Part shown: one piece after another, positions 32,429 through 39,906 of the stretch
Layout: each line of letters starts with the position of its first letter
Position numbering within the stretch: the first letter of the stretch is position 1
Assembly (NCBI GenBank): GCA_027459705.1
Contig: DAIDHM010000229.1
Span: 1-45,674 of the forward strand
DNA length: 45,674 bases
Source of the DNA: Ktedonobacteria bacterium
Lineage (GTDB): Bacteria > Chloroflexota > Ktedonobacteria > Ktedonobacterales > JACDGC01
Direction of reading: 5' to 3'
Translations under genes and position numbers: made by a program
Notes under the pieces: model-generated
Database searches by the model: none
Told to the model about the DNA's origin: nothing
The model's input: the letters and a program-made list of their open reading frames with translations, nothing else

Positions 32429-32484
32429 GTGTACATGTTACGTTTCATCAGTAGTGCGTCCTGCTAATCCTTGAGGAGGTCATC

Positions 32485-33636
32485 ATGCTTGCCATCCGCC
32501 GGGTCCTGTCGGATTCGACTCCCGGGTTGCGCAATAAGGTTATCGGCATATATAGCGGTTTGATCAGCGCAAATATTCTTGTCTGGGTATTGACGTTGGT
32601 AGCGGCGACCCGCTATCCGCTCCTGCTCCCCTTCGCGGTGGCGGCCTATGGGTTCGGTCTACGCCATGCGGTTGATGCTGACCATATCTCAGCCATTGAT
32701 AATGTCACGCGCAAACTCATGCAAGAAAACAAGAAACCAGTGGGCGTGGGCCTCTTCTTCTCGTTAGGCCACTCCACGGTCGTCTTCATTATGTCGGTCT
32801 TGATCGCAGCGGGATCGGCGTATGTCTCCTCCAATCTGGCCGATAGTAACTCGCCCCTCAAGACCTACGGGGGTTTGGTCGGCACACTGGTCTCGGCAGC
32901 CTTTCTCTTCGCCATCGCCATCATGAATCTCGTCATCCTGATCGAGATTATACGGACCTTCCGTAAGGTGACGACAGGGGGGGCATATAGTGAAGAAGAA
33001 GTAGACTCCTACCTCAACCAACGTGGTTTCTTCGCACGCATCTTCCGCGGTGTCTTTAAAGTCATTGATACGAGTTGGAAAATGTATCCTGTCGGGTTCC
33101 TCTTTGGCCTCGGCTTCGACACCGCCAGTGAGATCGCCCTGCTGGCTTCGGCGGGCAGCTTCGCTTCGCAGCATGTGCCGTTCTATGTCGTGTTGTTGCT
33201 GCCATTGCTCTTCACCGCCGGGATGTCACTGGCCGACACGACCGATGGTGTGATGATGCTTGGGGCCTATGGTTGGGCCTTTGTCAAGCCAATTCGCAAA
33301 CTCTTCTATAACATGTCGATCACGCTGGTCTCAGTGGTTGTGGCCTTCCTTGTCGGGACGCTGGAGACCTTGAGCATCATCCAGGGCCAGTTAAACCTCA
33401 CGGGCACCTTCTGGAACTTTATCAGCGGCGCCAATGGCGGCGATGTCGTGATCTTCGGGGTCGCGGTCAACAATTTTGAGTTGATCGGTGGCGGCATCAT
33501 CGGCCTCTTCCTGCTGAGTTGGGCTCTCTCAACCATCATCTATCGGGTCAATCGCTACGACGATATGGAAGTTATTCCCGCAGGTTCGGGCGCGACAACG
33601 GTCGCTCTGCCGGAAGACGCTCTCATGCGCGAGTGA
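32485..33636 (+). CDS. NiCoT-family nickel/cobalt permease
   Basis: A 383-residue membrane protein of the HoxN/NixA/NicT family that imports Ni2+ and/or Co2+. The helix II signature HAVDADH (61-67, His-x4-Asp-His) is intact, and further family blocks are FSLGHSTVV (about 91-99), LFGLGFDTASEIALL (about 209-223) and TAGMSLADTTDGVMM. About eight membrane helices are visible, with a charged loop in the middle. An ideal GGAGG lies 5 nt upstream of the ATG. Metal specificity cannot be read from sequence. No Ni-enzyme (urease, hydrogenase) or cobalamin synthesis gene is in the window, though the B12-like regulator is. Confidence 0.93.
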   Translation: MLAIRRVLSDSTPGLRNKVIGIYSGLISANILVWVLTLVAATRYPLLLPFAVAAYGFGLRHAVDADHISAIDNVTRKLMQENKKPVGVGLFFSLGHSTVVFIMSVLIAAGSAYVSSNLADSNSPLKTYGGLVGTLVSAAFLFAIAIMNLVILIEIIRTFRKVTTGGAYSEEEVDSYLNQRGFFARIFRGVFKVIDTSWKMYPVGFLFGLGFDTASEIALLASAGSFASQHVPFYVVLLLPLLFTAGMSLADTTDGVMMLGAYGWAFVKPIRKLFYNMSITLVSVVVAFLVGTLETLSIIQGQLNLTGTFWNFISGANGGDVVIFGVAVNNFELIGGGIIGLFLLSWALSTIIYRVNRYDDMEVIPAGSGATTVALPEDALMRE

Positions 33637-33651
33637 GATTCATACTCGCGC
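33627..33651 (+). terminator. Weak hairpin at the permease stop codon
   Basis: GCGCGAGT and ACTCGCGC form an 8-bp stem with a 9-nt loop that spans the stop codon. There is no T-tract. Confidence 0.3.
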
Positions 33652-33836
33652 CTGTTATGCAGAGGGACAAATTGACAGGAGATCAGAGCAATTGGCTCTC
33701 TGCATCGATTATCATGTTTTAGGTATGAGAACTTTCGCTCATGTCCGCTTCCGATTGTTGAGGTTCTGCCTACGACGCCAACAGCGGTGCCACCAACTCC
33801 AAAGAAATAATGGCAAATGGTAATTTCCAATCTGGG
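33652..33836 (+). other. Intergenic stretch before the ABC-F leader
   Basis: This is part of a 621-bp gap without a conventional gene between the permease and the ABC-F gene. This first part is A/T-richer than its surroundings and holds a minor hairpin (ATGAG/CTCAT near 33724-33744). No ORF with a ribosome site is seen here. Confidence 0.4.
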
Positions 33837-33875
33837 TTGCTCGCAAGCGTAGCTGGCAAAGTGGCTTGCGAGCAA
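33837..33875. repeat. 12-bp perfect inverted repeat upstream of the ABC-F promoter
   Basis: TTGCTCGCAAGC (33837-33848) and GCTTGCGAGCAA (33864-33875) are perfect inverted copies separated by 15 nt. The element ends 5 nt before the -35 TTGGCA. It may be an operator, or a terminator-like barrier to read-through from the permease gene. Confidence 0.7.
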
Positions 33876-33880
33876 TGTGG

Positions 33881-33910
33881 TTGGCAAGATTGTCTTTGTC
33901 ATGATATACT
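33881..33910 (+). promoter_or_regulatory. Promoter of the ABC-F gene
   Basis: TTGGCA (33881-33886), an 18-nt spacer and TATACT (33905-33910). Transcription would begin near 33917, some 340 nt upstream of the ABC-F start, giving an unusually long leader. Confidence 0.6.
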
Positions 33911-33921
33911 TTCTCTGTCAT

Positions 33922-33945
33922 CGCTCCCGCATTGGTGCGGGAGCG
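33922..33945 (+). promoter_or_regulatory. 5' leader hairpin of the ABC-F transcript
   Basis: CGCTCCCGCA and TGCGGGAGCG form a perfect 10-bp stem around a TTGG loop, starting about 5 nt from the predicted transcription start. It could protect the 5' end or take part in leader folding. Confidence 0.6.
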
Positions 33946-33969
33946 GCCACTACCTCTGGAGGTCGAAGC

Positions 33970-33984
33970 ATGTTGTTGTGCTAA
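33970..33984 (+). CDS. Four-codon upstream ORF (Met-Leu-Leu-Cys) in the ABC-F leader
   Basis: ATG TTG TTG TGC TAA with GGAGG (33958-33962) exactly 7 nt upstream, as good a ribosome site as any in the window. It lies about 50 nt after the predicted transcription start and 270 nt before the ABC-F gene. Ultra-short upstream ORFs are known to control ABC-F and other ribosome-protection genes through antibiotic-stalled ribosomes. That this one does so is inference. Confidence 0.55.
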   Translation: MLLC

Positions 33985-33985
33985 A

Positions 33986-34030
33986 ATGCCGATCGTCGCG
34001 CCAGGCTGTGCATGGCGTCGTTCGGCGTGA
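33986..34030 (+). CDS. Possible second leader peptide (14 codons)
   Basis: An ATG one nucleotide after the TAA of the four-codon ORF opens a 14-residue frame (MPIVAPGCAWRRSA) that stops at 34030, just before the first attenuator hairpin. It has no ribosome site of its own and would depend on re-initiation. Confidence 0.25.
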   Translation: MPIVAPGCAWRRSA

Positions 34031-34038
34031 TCTGCCTC

Positions 34039-34085
34039 GCCAGCTCTGGCTGGTGTGGTGGTCGTGCGCAATGTGCTGGCTTTTT
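34039..34085 (+). terminator. Candidate attenuator: two mutually exclusive hairpins and a T-tract
   Basis: GCCAGC (34039-34044) can pair with GCTGGT (34049-34054) in a compact hairpin without T residues, or with GCTGGC (34075-34080), which is followed at once by TTTTT (34081-34085). Only one can form at a time. The second would be a terminator with a 30-nt loop, so modest in strength. About 170 nt of further leader follow before the ABC-F start. Confidence 0.4.
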
Positions 34086-34257
34086 CTCATCGCCGCCTGA
34101 ACATTTCTCCTCAAGACCGCGGTGTGCAGCCTCCTCATCCACACCTCCCACCAGATTACCATCGAGCAGCGACGAGCAGCATGACTCCTGTTGGAAGCCT
34201 TATGCCGCCGGGTTCACCGCCGGACGGCGCCCTTTCACAAGGAAGAGGTTCGCTCTG

Positions 34258-35955
34258 ATGGTACTCACTGTCCACGATCTCAGCAAGACGTATGGCACGC
34301 GTGTCGTGTTGGAAGGGGTCAACTTGGCCCTCGGCGCCCATGATCGCGCGGGCATCGTCGGCATGAATGGCGCGGGCAAATCTACGTTGCTCCGGCTCCT
34401 CAATGGCAATGAAGCGCCTGATAGCGGCACCATCGTCTGGGAGCGTGGCATTGTCCGTGGATACCTGCCCCAGTCCGCCCCCGATCTGGCGGGCGAAACC
34501 ATTGCCGATCTGCTGGCCGCCGCGCAGGGCAATCTCCAGGCGATTGCGACACATCTGGAAGATCTGGAATGTGCACTCGGAGCATGTTGCGGCGACGCCC
34601 TCGAGCCGCTACTGGAAGAATATGGCGCGCTCCAGGCGATCTTTCAGTCACGCGGTGGTTATGACCTGGATCACCGCGTCGAGGTCGTCCTGGCCGGGCT
34701 GGGTCTGGCACGGATGGAGCGCACGCGCGCGTTGAAGACGCTCTCTGGCGGCGAACGCGCGCGAGTTGGTCTGGCGGCATTGTTATTGCGCGCCCCCGAT
34801 GTCCTGTTGCTCGACGAGCCTACCAATCACCTCGACAGCGCAGCCCTGGCCTGGCTTGAAGAATACCTGGCGGCCTACCCTGGCACGGTGCTGGCTGTCT
34901 CGCATGATCGCCAATTTCTCAATCGTACCGTTACGCGTATCCTGGAGATCGATCTCCCAAACCGCGCGACCACCGCCTTTCACGGCGGACCTGCGCCCCA
35001 GCCAGGCCAGCTCCGGCTCTACGCGGGCGACTATGATGCGTACCGTGCCGCCAAAGCCCTGGAAGTGACGCAATGGGAAGAAGCCTATGCTCGCCAGCGC
35101 GACGAGATTGCCGATCTGCGGCGGCGGGTTCGCGAGGCGGATCGTACCGGTGGTCACAAGCGGCCGCCGCGCGACAACGACACCGCGCAATATAAGGGCA
35201 AAGGGCAGTGGGCGGAACAGACCATCGGTAGCGCGGTCCGCTGCGCGCAGGAGCGGCTGGCACGTATTGTTGCTGACCCTGTCCCACACCCACCCAGGCC
35301 GTTGCGGTTTCGCCCCCGCTTCGAGCACGAGGCGCTCAGGTCCGATGCGATCATCCGCGCGACGAAGATCGGGGCAGAGCGTAATGGCTGCTGGCTCTTT
35401 CATGATCTGGACCTGACCATTGCCGCGGATGCCCGCATCATGCTGACAGGTCCCAACGGTGCAGGGAAAACGACATTGCTGCGTATGTTGCTGGGTGAAA
35501 TCGCTCCAGATGTGGGGACTGTCCGCCACGTTGCAGCCGCACGCGTTGGCTACCTGGCACAAGAAGGTGAACCCGGTGAACCAGAGGAAACATTATTGGC
35601 CGTCTTCACGCGCGAGATCCAGCGCTATCAACCTGGCATCACCCCCGAAGAGGCTACCAACGCGCTGGTAGGGAGTGGGCTCTTTCACGTGGAAGATCTC
35701 ACCAAACGGCTACGCCAGATCAGCCAGGGACAGCGCCAGAAGCTGATCATTGCGCGCATCATCGCCGCCCAGCCCAACGTCCTGGCGCTAGATGAACCGA
35801 CCAATCACCTGAGTCTGGATGTGCTGGAGGCCTTCGAGCGCGCTGTCCTGGATTTCCCCGGGCCAGTGCTCGCCGTCTCACATGACCGCTGGTTCATCCG
35901 TCGTTTCGGGGGTACCCGTTGGGAGTTGCGTGATGGCGTGCTGCAGATGCCTTGA
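34258..35955 (+). CDS. ABC-F type ATPase, likely ribosome protection / translation factor
   Basis: A 565-residue soluble protein with two ABC ATPase domains and no membrane segment. The first has Walker A GMNGAGKSTLL, signature LSGGERARVGLA and Walker B VLLLDEPTNHLD; the second has GPNGAGKTTLL, the variant signature ISQGQRQKLIIA and VLALDEPTNHLS. Between them is the ABC-F interdomain linker (about 280-360, with RRRVREADRTGGHKRPPRDND), which in ABC-F proteins reaches toward the peptidyl-transferase centre. The linker composition recalls macrolide-type protectors (TlrC/OleB/Msr) more than housekeeping EttA. GGAAGAGG lies 9 nt upstream of the ATG. The leader architecture supports an antibiotic-inducible role. 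Confidence 0.9.
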   Translation: MVLTVHDLSKTYGTRVVLEGVNLALGAHDRAGIVGMNGAGKSTLLRLLNGNEAPDSGTIVWERGIVRGYLPQSAPDLAGETIADLLAAAQGNLQAIATHLEDLECALGACCGDALEPLLEEYGALQAIFQSRGGYDLDHRVEVVLAGLGLARMERTRALKTLSGGERARVGLAALLLRAPDVLLLDEPTNHLDSAALAWLEEYLAAYPGTVLAVSHDRQFLNRTVTRILEIDLPNRATTAFHGGPAPQPGQLRLYAGDYDAYRAAKALEVTQWEEAYARQRDEIADLRRRVREADRTGGHKRPPRDNDTAQYKGKGQWAEQTIGSAVRCAQERLARIVADPVPHPPRPLRFRPRFEHEALRSDAIIRATKIGAERNGCWLFHDLDLTIAADARIMLTGPNGAGKTTLLRMLLGEIAPDVGTVRHVAAARVGYLAQEGEPGEPEETLLAVFTREIQRYQPGITPEEATNALVGSGLFHVEDLTKRLRQISQGQRQKLIIARIIAAQPNVLALDEPTNHLSLDVLEAFERAVLDFPGPVLAVSHDRWFIRRFGGTRWELRDGVLQMP

Positions 35956-36179
35956 CCCAGCGGGCGCTGCCGCTTTTCCAGCGCATGCGCGATGACTATT
36001 GGGAAGGTCGCGCAGTGATCGTACCAAACGGCCAGGTCTACCTCCCGCTCCCGACCACTGCGCGGTCTGTTGAGGTGATCAGTTGCAAGAGTTCGCGCAG
36101 GGTTGCGATGAGGTGTGCGGGGTCGGCCGTGATGAGACGGCGTGGAATCGAAACCGTGCCCATCTCCACATGCGCCTGA
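35952..36179 (+). CDS. Possible small ORF coupled to the ABC-F stop
   Basis: A TTG start overlaps the ABC-F stop (TTGA) and opens a 75-codon frame. Its first 35 residues (LPLFQRMRDDYWEGRAVIVP and on) have protein-like composition and GC-rich third positions, but the rest overlaps the 3' end of mfd on the other strand. It may be a remnant of a gene once following abcF. I recognise no family. Confidence 0.2.
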   Translation: MTQRALPLFQRMRDDYWEGRAVIVPNGQVYLPLPTTARSVEVISCKSSRRVAMRCAGSAVMRRRGIETVPISTCA

Positions 36180-39100
36180 CCAGCAAAGCGGCGATAGATC
36201 GCAATGCGATTGGGGACTGAGGTCCGCTTCAACTTGAAGATCCACTCCTCATTCTTCAGCGCGATAGATTCAAATTCGAGTTCCTTCGCATCAATCTTCA
36301 GCCGCAGGAGATCCAGCAGGTTGATGACAGGTGCGGGCAAGATGCCAAAACGGTCGTGCATCTCCGCCTGCATCGCGTCCACCTGCTCGCCTAGCCTTAG
36401 CGATGCCAATCGCTGGTAGAACTGGATCTTCAACGCGCGATCGTTGATGTAATCATCGGGCAAGAAAGCTGGTAACGGGATATCGATCGCCACGTTCGTC
36501 TCTAGTTTGCGGAAGATCTCCCCCGATCCCTGAAGCTCCGCCACTTCTTCTTGCAAGAGCTGACAATAGAGATCGAACCCGACCGTGTTCATGAAGCCAG
36601 ATTGCTCCGCACCTAACAGATTGCCCGCGCCACGGATCTCCAGATCTTTCATGGCGATGCGGAAACCCGCGCCTAATTCGGTCGCTTCAAAGATCGCGCG
36701 CAGGCGCTTCTCGGCTAACTCAGTCAGTTTTGCATCTTTGTTATAAAGGAAATACGCGAAAGCTTGCTGGCCACCGCGACCAACACGGCCGCGCAGTTGG
36801 TAGAGCTGGGAGAGGCCGAAGAAAGCCGCATTATTCACGATGATGGTGTTGGCGTTGGGGATGTCTAGCCCGTTCTCGATGATCGTGGTGCAGATCAGCA
36901 CATTGTAAGCGCCGCTGGCGAAATCCAGCATCACCTGCTCCAGCCGGTCTTCGTGCATCTGGCCATGCGCCACGACCACTTTAGCCTCTGGTACGAGCTC
37001 CGTAATGTGCTGGGCGATGCCCTGAATGCCGCGGACGCGGTTATGGACCAGGAAGACCTGCCCACCACGATCAATCTCGCGTAAAATCGACTCGCGAATC
37101 AATGCATCCTCATTGGCACGAATGAAGGTGCGGATCGGCAGGCGTTCTTGGGGTGGGGTCTCGATGACACTCATATCTCGTACATTGACCAGCGCCATAT
37201 GCAGGGTCCGCGGGATGGGGGTCGCGGTGAGAGTCAGGACATCGACCTCGGCACGCAATTGCTTCAGTCGTTCTTTATGCTCGACGCCGAAGCGCTGCTC
37301 TTCATCGATAACCAGCAACCCGAGATCATTGAAGACAACATCTTTCGAAAGCAGTCGGTGCGTGCCAATGATGATATCCACTTTGCCAAAAGCCAGATCT
37401 TCCAGCACGGCTTTTTGCTCTTTCGCGGACCTGAAGCGCGAGAGCAACTCAATCCGGACAGGGTAGCCTTTCAAACGCTCATTGAACGTATTGAAGTGCT
37501 GCAAGGCCAGAATGGTGGTCGGCACCAAGATCGCCACCTGACGTTGATCGAGCACCGCCTTGAAAGCGGCACGCAGGGCGACCTCCGTCTTGCCATAGCC
37601 TACATCGCCACAGACAAGCCGATCCATCGGGCGGTCGCGCTCCATGTCGGATTTCACCTCGGCGATCGCGCGAGCCTGGTCGGGTGTCTCTTCATAAGGG
37701 AAGGCGTCTTCCAACTCTTGTAGCCAGGGTTGTTGGTCATCGGGAGGATAGGCATGGCCAGGGACCGCCTCGCGGACGCTATAGAGCCGCAAGAGATCTT
37801 TGGCGATATCCTTGGCGCTGGATCGCGCGCGTTCTTTAGCGCGCATCCATTCCGCGCCGCCCAATTTATTCAACGCCGGCGCCGCGTCACCCATGCCGAT
37901 GAAGCGGGTGATCAGGTCGAGTTGATCGGTCGGGATGTAGAGCCGGTCAGTACCGGCATACTGAATTAAGAGGTACTCGCGCTCCACACCCGAGGAATTG
38001 AGTTTCACCAATCCCTCGAAGCGCCCGATGCCGTGGTCGATGTGTACAACATAATCACCAGGCTTGAGTTCCGCCAGGAACGTCGCGGGATTGACGAAAT
38101 TCCGTTTCTCCTTGCGACGCCTGGACCACCCAAAGATCTCCGCATCGGTATAGACGGTCAATGCCAACGCACGACTATGAAAACCTTCCGCCAGTTCGCC
38201 GCTATGGATGATGGTCAACGAGGCTGTATCGGGCGGTTCTGGCAGGTCTACGATGGGCGCGACCCGCACCGTTGCCTCACCTAAGGTCTCCTCATCCGCG
38301 AAGATCTCCGTCAGACGCCGCGCCTGGTTCGTGACGATGACCACCCGCTGGCGAGCGCTGACCTCCTGGCGGGCTTCCGCGGCAAAAGCCCGAACGCGAC
38401 CGCCAAAACTATTGGCATTCTGGAGGTCGGGGCCAACGCTCTCGCCCCACTGGCTGCCTTCCGCGCCAGGCATGTCGGCCGTCAGTGCGGTGAAATGGAT
38501 TCCGCGCCGCTGCGCCAGCATGGGCTCGATCTCCTCCCACCCCAACCATGCCGACCGCATGTCCGATGGAACTTCGCCTTCGCGCACCAGTCGCTCCCGC
38601 ACCGCCCGGGCCTGGTCCGCGCGATCCAGCGCCAACGTCGCCAGGTGATCGGGTCCATCAAGGACAACGATGCCATCGGGAGGCAGGTAATCCAGCACAC
38701 TCGTGGCCCGGTGGAGGTAAGGCAGATAGAGGGCGATATCATCGAAACTAGCTTTCAAGCGAAGCGCTTCCAGGTCACGGGCCCAGCGTTCGGCGGCATC
38801 GGGATGCAGTGCGCTGGTCGTGACGGTGGACTTCAGTTCGACGGCGGCCTCGGTACCGTTCGTCGGCAGGGCTTCGCGAGCTGGTGGAACATAGAGCGCG
38901 TCGAGGGGGTTGAGCGATCGCTGTGTCGACGGATCAAAGGTCCGAATCGAGTCGATCGTGTCGCCGAAGAATTCCAGGCGGACAGGTCGCGGGCGCGTAG
39001 GGGGAAAGATGTCGAGGATGCCGCCGCGGTGCGAAATCTGTCCTGGCTCCTCGACCTCGGCGACATGTTCATAGCCCAGATTCGTCAGGTGGCGCAACAC

Positions 39101-39643
39101 CTGGCTGAGGTCGAGTTGCGCGCCCGTCTGTAGTGCGATGGTCGCGCGGGCGAACTCTCCCGGAGGGATGACTGGTTGGGTGAGTGCCGCGATCGACGTC
39201 ACGATGACGAGCGGTTCTGGTGGCTCATTGGCGGCGCGGCGCGCGCGCGATTGGATCAAGGCCAGCATGGCGGCCATGCGCAGGCGCATGGTGTCGGCGT
39301 CTTCCAGGAGTCGCTCCAGCGGCATCGCCGAGCGGGCGGGCAATACGGCCGATCGCGCGCCATCCTGGCCTTCGCGGTCGCCGAGCAGCGCGCTCAGCGC
39401 GCTCTGAAAGACGCGAGCGCGTTCGTCATTGGCGACGACGCAGAGGATGGGTCGATCGATCACCGTGACGAGGGCCGCGACGAGATAGGGTTTGGCGGCT
39501 TCGGCGATGCCGCTCAGGCCAAAGACCAGCGGATTCGCCGCTGGTTCGCCCCCAGAGCGCGGCATCAACTGATCGCGCAGGCGTGCCATCTCTGGACGAC
39601 GCGCGAGGATTGGCAGGAGTCCACGTATACTCATGGTTGTCAT
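36038..39643 (-). CDS. mfd: Transcription-repair coupling factor Mfd
   Basis: A 1201-residue Mfd, the ATP-driven translocase that pushes stalled RNA polymerase off DNA and recruits UvrA. Parts in order: UvrB-like domains (about 1-350, with HRGGILDIFPPTRPRPVRLEF), a middle region, the RNA polymerase-interaction (CarD-like) domain (LKPGDYVVHIDHGIGRFEGL), the RecG-like motor with Walker A GDVGYGKTEVALRAAF (about 678) and DEEQRFG (about 781), helicase motifs TATPIPRTLHMAL and QLRGRVGRGGQQAFAY, and the C-terminal TRCF domain. Full length. There is a weak GGAAG near the ATG; Met4 is an alternative start. With uvrC in the window it supports transcription-coupled repair. Confidence 0.96.
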   Translation of the reverse strand: MTTMSIRGLLPILARRPEMARLRDQLMPRSGGEPAANPLVFGLSGIAEAAKPYLVAALVTVIDRPILCVVANDERARVFQSALSALLGDREGQDGARSAVLPARSAMPLERLLEDADTMRLRMAAMLALIQSRARRAANEPPEPLVIVTSIAALTQPVIPPGEFARATIALQTGAQLDLSQVLRHLTNLGYEHVAEVEEPGQISHRGGILDIFPPTRPRPVRLEFFGDTIDSIRTFDPSTQRSLNPLDALYVPPAREALPTNGTEAAVELKSTVTTSALHPDAAERWARDLEALRLKASFDDIALYLPYLHRATSVLDYLPPDGIVVLDGPDHLATLALDRADQARAVRERLVREGEVPSDMRSAWLGWEEIEPMLAQRRGIHFTALTADMPGAEGSQWGESVGPDLQNANSFGGRVRAFAAEARQEVSARQRVVIVTNQARRLTEIFADEETLGEATVRVAPIVDLPEPPDTASLTIIHSGELAEGFHSRALALTVYTDAEIFGWSRRRKEKRNFVNPATFLAELKPGDYVVHIDHGIGRFEGLVKLNSSGVEREYLLIQYAGTDRLYIPTDQLDLITRFIGMGDAAPALNKLGGAEWMRAKERARSSAKDIAKDLLRLYSVREAVPGHAYPPDDQQPWLQELEDAFPYEETPDQARAIAEVKSDMERDRPMDRLVCGDVGYGKTEVALRAAFKAVLDQRQVAILVPTTILALQHFNTFNERLKGYPVRIELLSRFRSAKEQKAVLEDLAFGKVDIIIGTHRLLSKDVVFNDLGLLVIDEEQRFGVEHKERLKQLRAEVDVLTLTATPIPRTLHMALVNVRDMSVIETPPQERLPIRTFIRANEDALIRESILREIDRGGQVFLVHNRVRGIQGIAQHITELVPEAKVVVAHGQMHEDRLEQVMLDFASGAYNVLICTTIIENGLDIPNANTIIVNNAAFFGLSQLYQLRGRVGRGGQQAFAYFLYNKDAKLTELAEKRLRAIFEATELGAGFRIAMKDLEIRGAGNLLGAEQSGFMNTVGFDLYCQLLQEEVAELQGSGEIFRKLETNVAIDIPLPAFLPDDYINDRALKIQFYQRLASLRLGEQVDAMQAEMHDRFGILPAPVINLLDLLRLKIDAKELEFESIALKNEEWIFKLKRTSVPNRIAIYRRFAGQAHVEMGTVSIPRRLITADPAHLIATLRELLQLITSTDRAVVGSGR

Positions 39644-39811
39644 TGCTTCCGTTGCGCGATAGTTTTAGGCAGCACAAAACCCGCTCCCGGCGCCCCAGAG
39701 GGTGGGGGAGAAGGTGTGCAGGGGTATCCATCACGAGACACCCTACTCTATGCTATAGTAGCACATCGGATGCACAGGAAGGAGGAGATCGCGGACCGAA
39801 ATGACGCGCCC

Positions 39812-39855
39812 CAATGATAAGGGACATCGCGCATTGACGATGTCCCTTATCATTG
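39812..39855. terminator. 18-bp perfect hairpin between the NYN gene and mfd
   Basis: CAATGATAAGGGACATCG (39812-39829) pairs perfectly with CGATGTCCCTTATCATTG (39838-39855), loop of 8 nt. It lies 52 nt after the NYN stop on the minus strand. There is no T-tract on either side, so it may act with Rho, or as an RNA stability element. Confidence 0.6.
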
Positions 39856-39862
39856 ACTGATT

Positions 39863-39893
39863 GTCGACGCGGCTCGGCCGATGGAGCGTCGAC
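39863..39893. terminator. Second hairpin downstream of the NYN gene
   Basis: GTCGACGC and GCGTCGAC form a perfect 8-bp stem with a 15-nt loop, directly between the NYN stop and the larger hairpin. Confidence 0.4.
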
Positions 39894-39906
39894 TATACTG
39901 GTCGCC

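Noticed and set aside
34012-34257. In-frame upstream extension of the ABC-F protein
   Set aside because: It would translate the leader hairpins; the ATG at 34258 has a good ribosome site and starts the ABC domain at the usual place.
37026-37723. Long plus-strand ORFs inside mfd
   Set aside because: They are antisense shadows of a highly conserved coding region.
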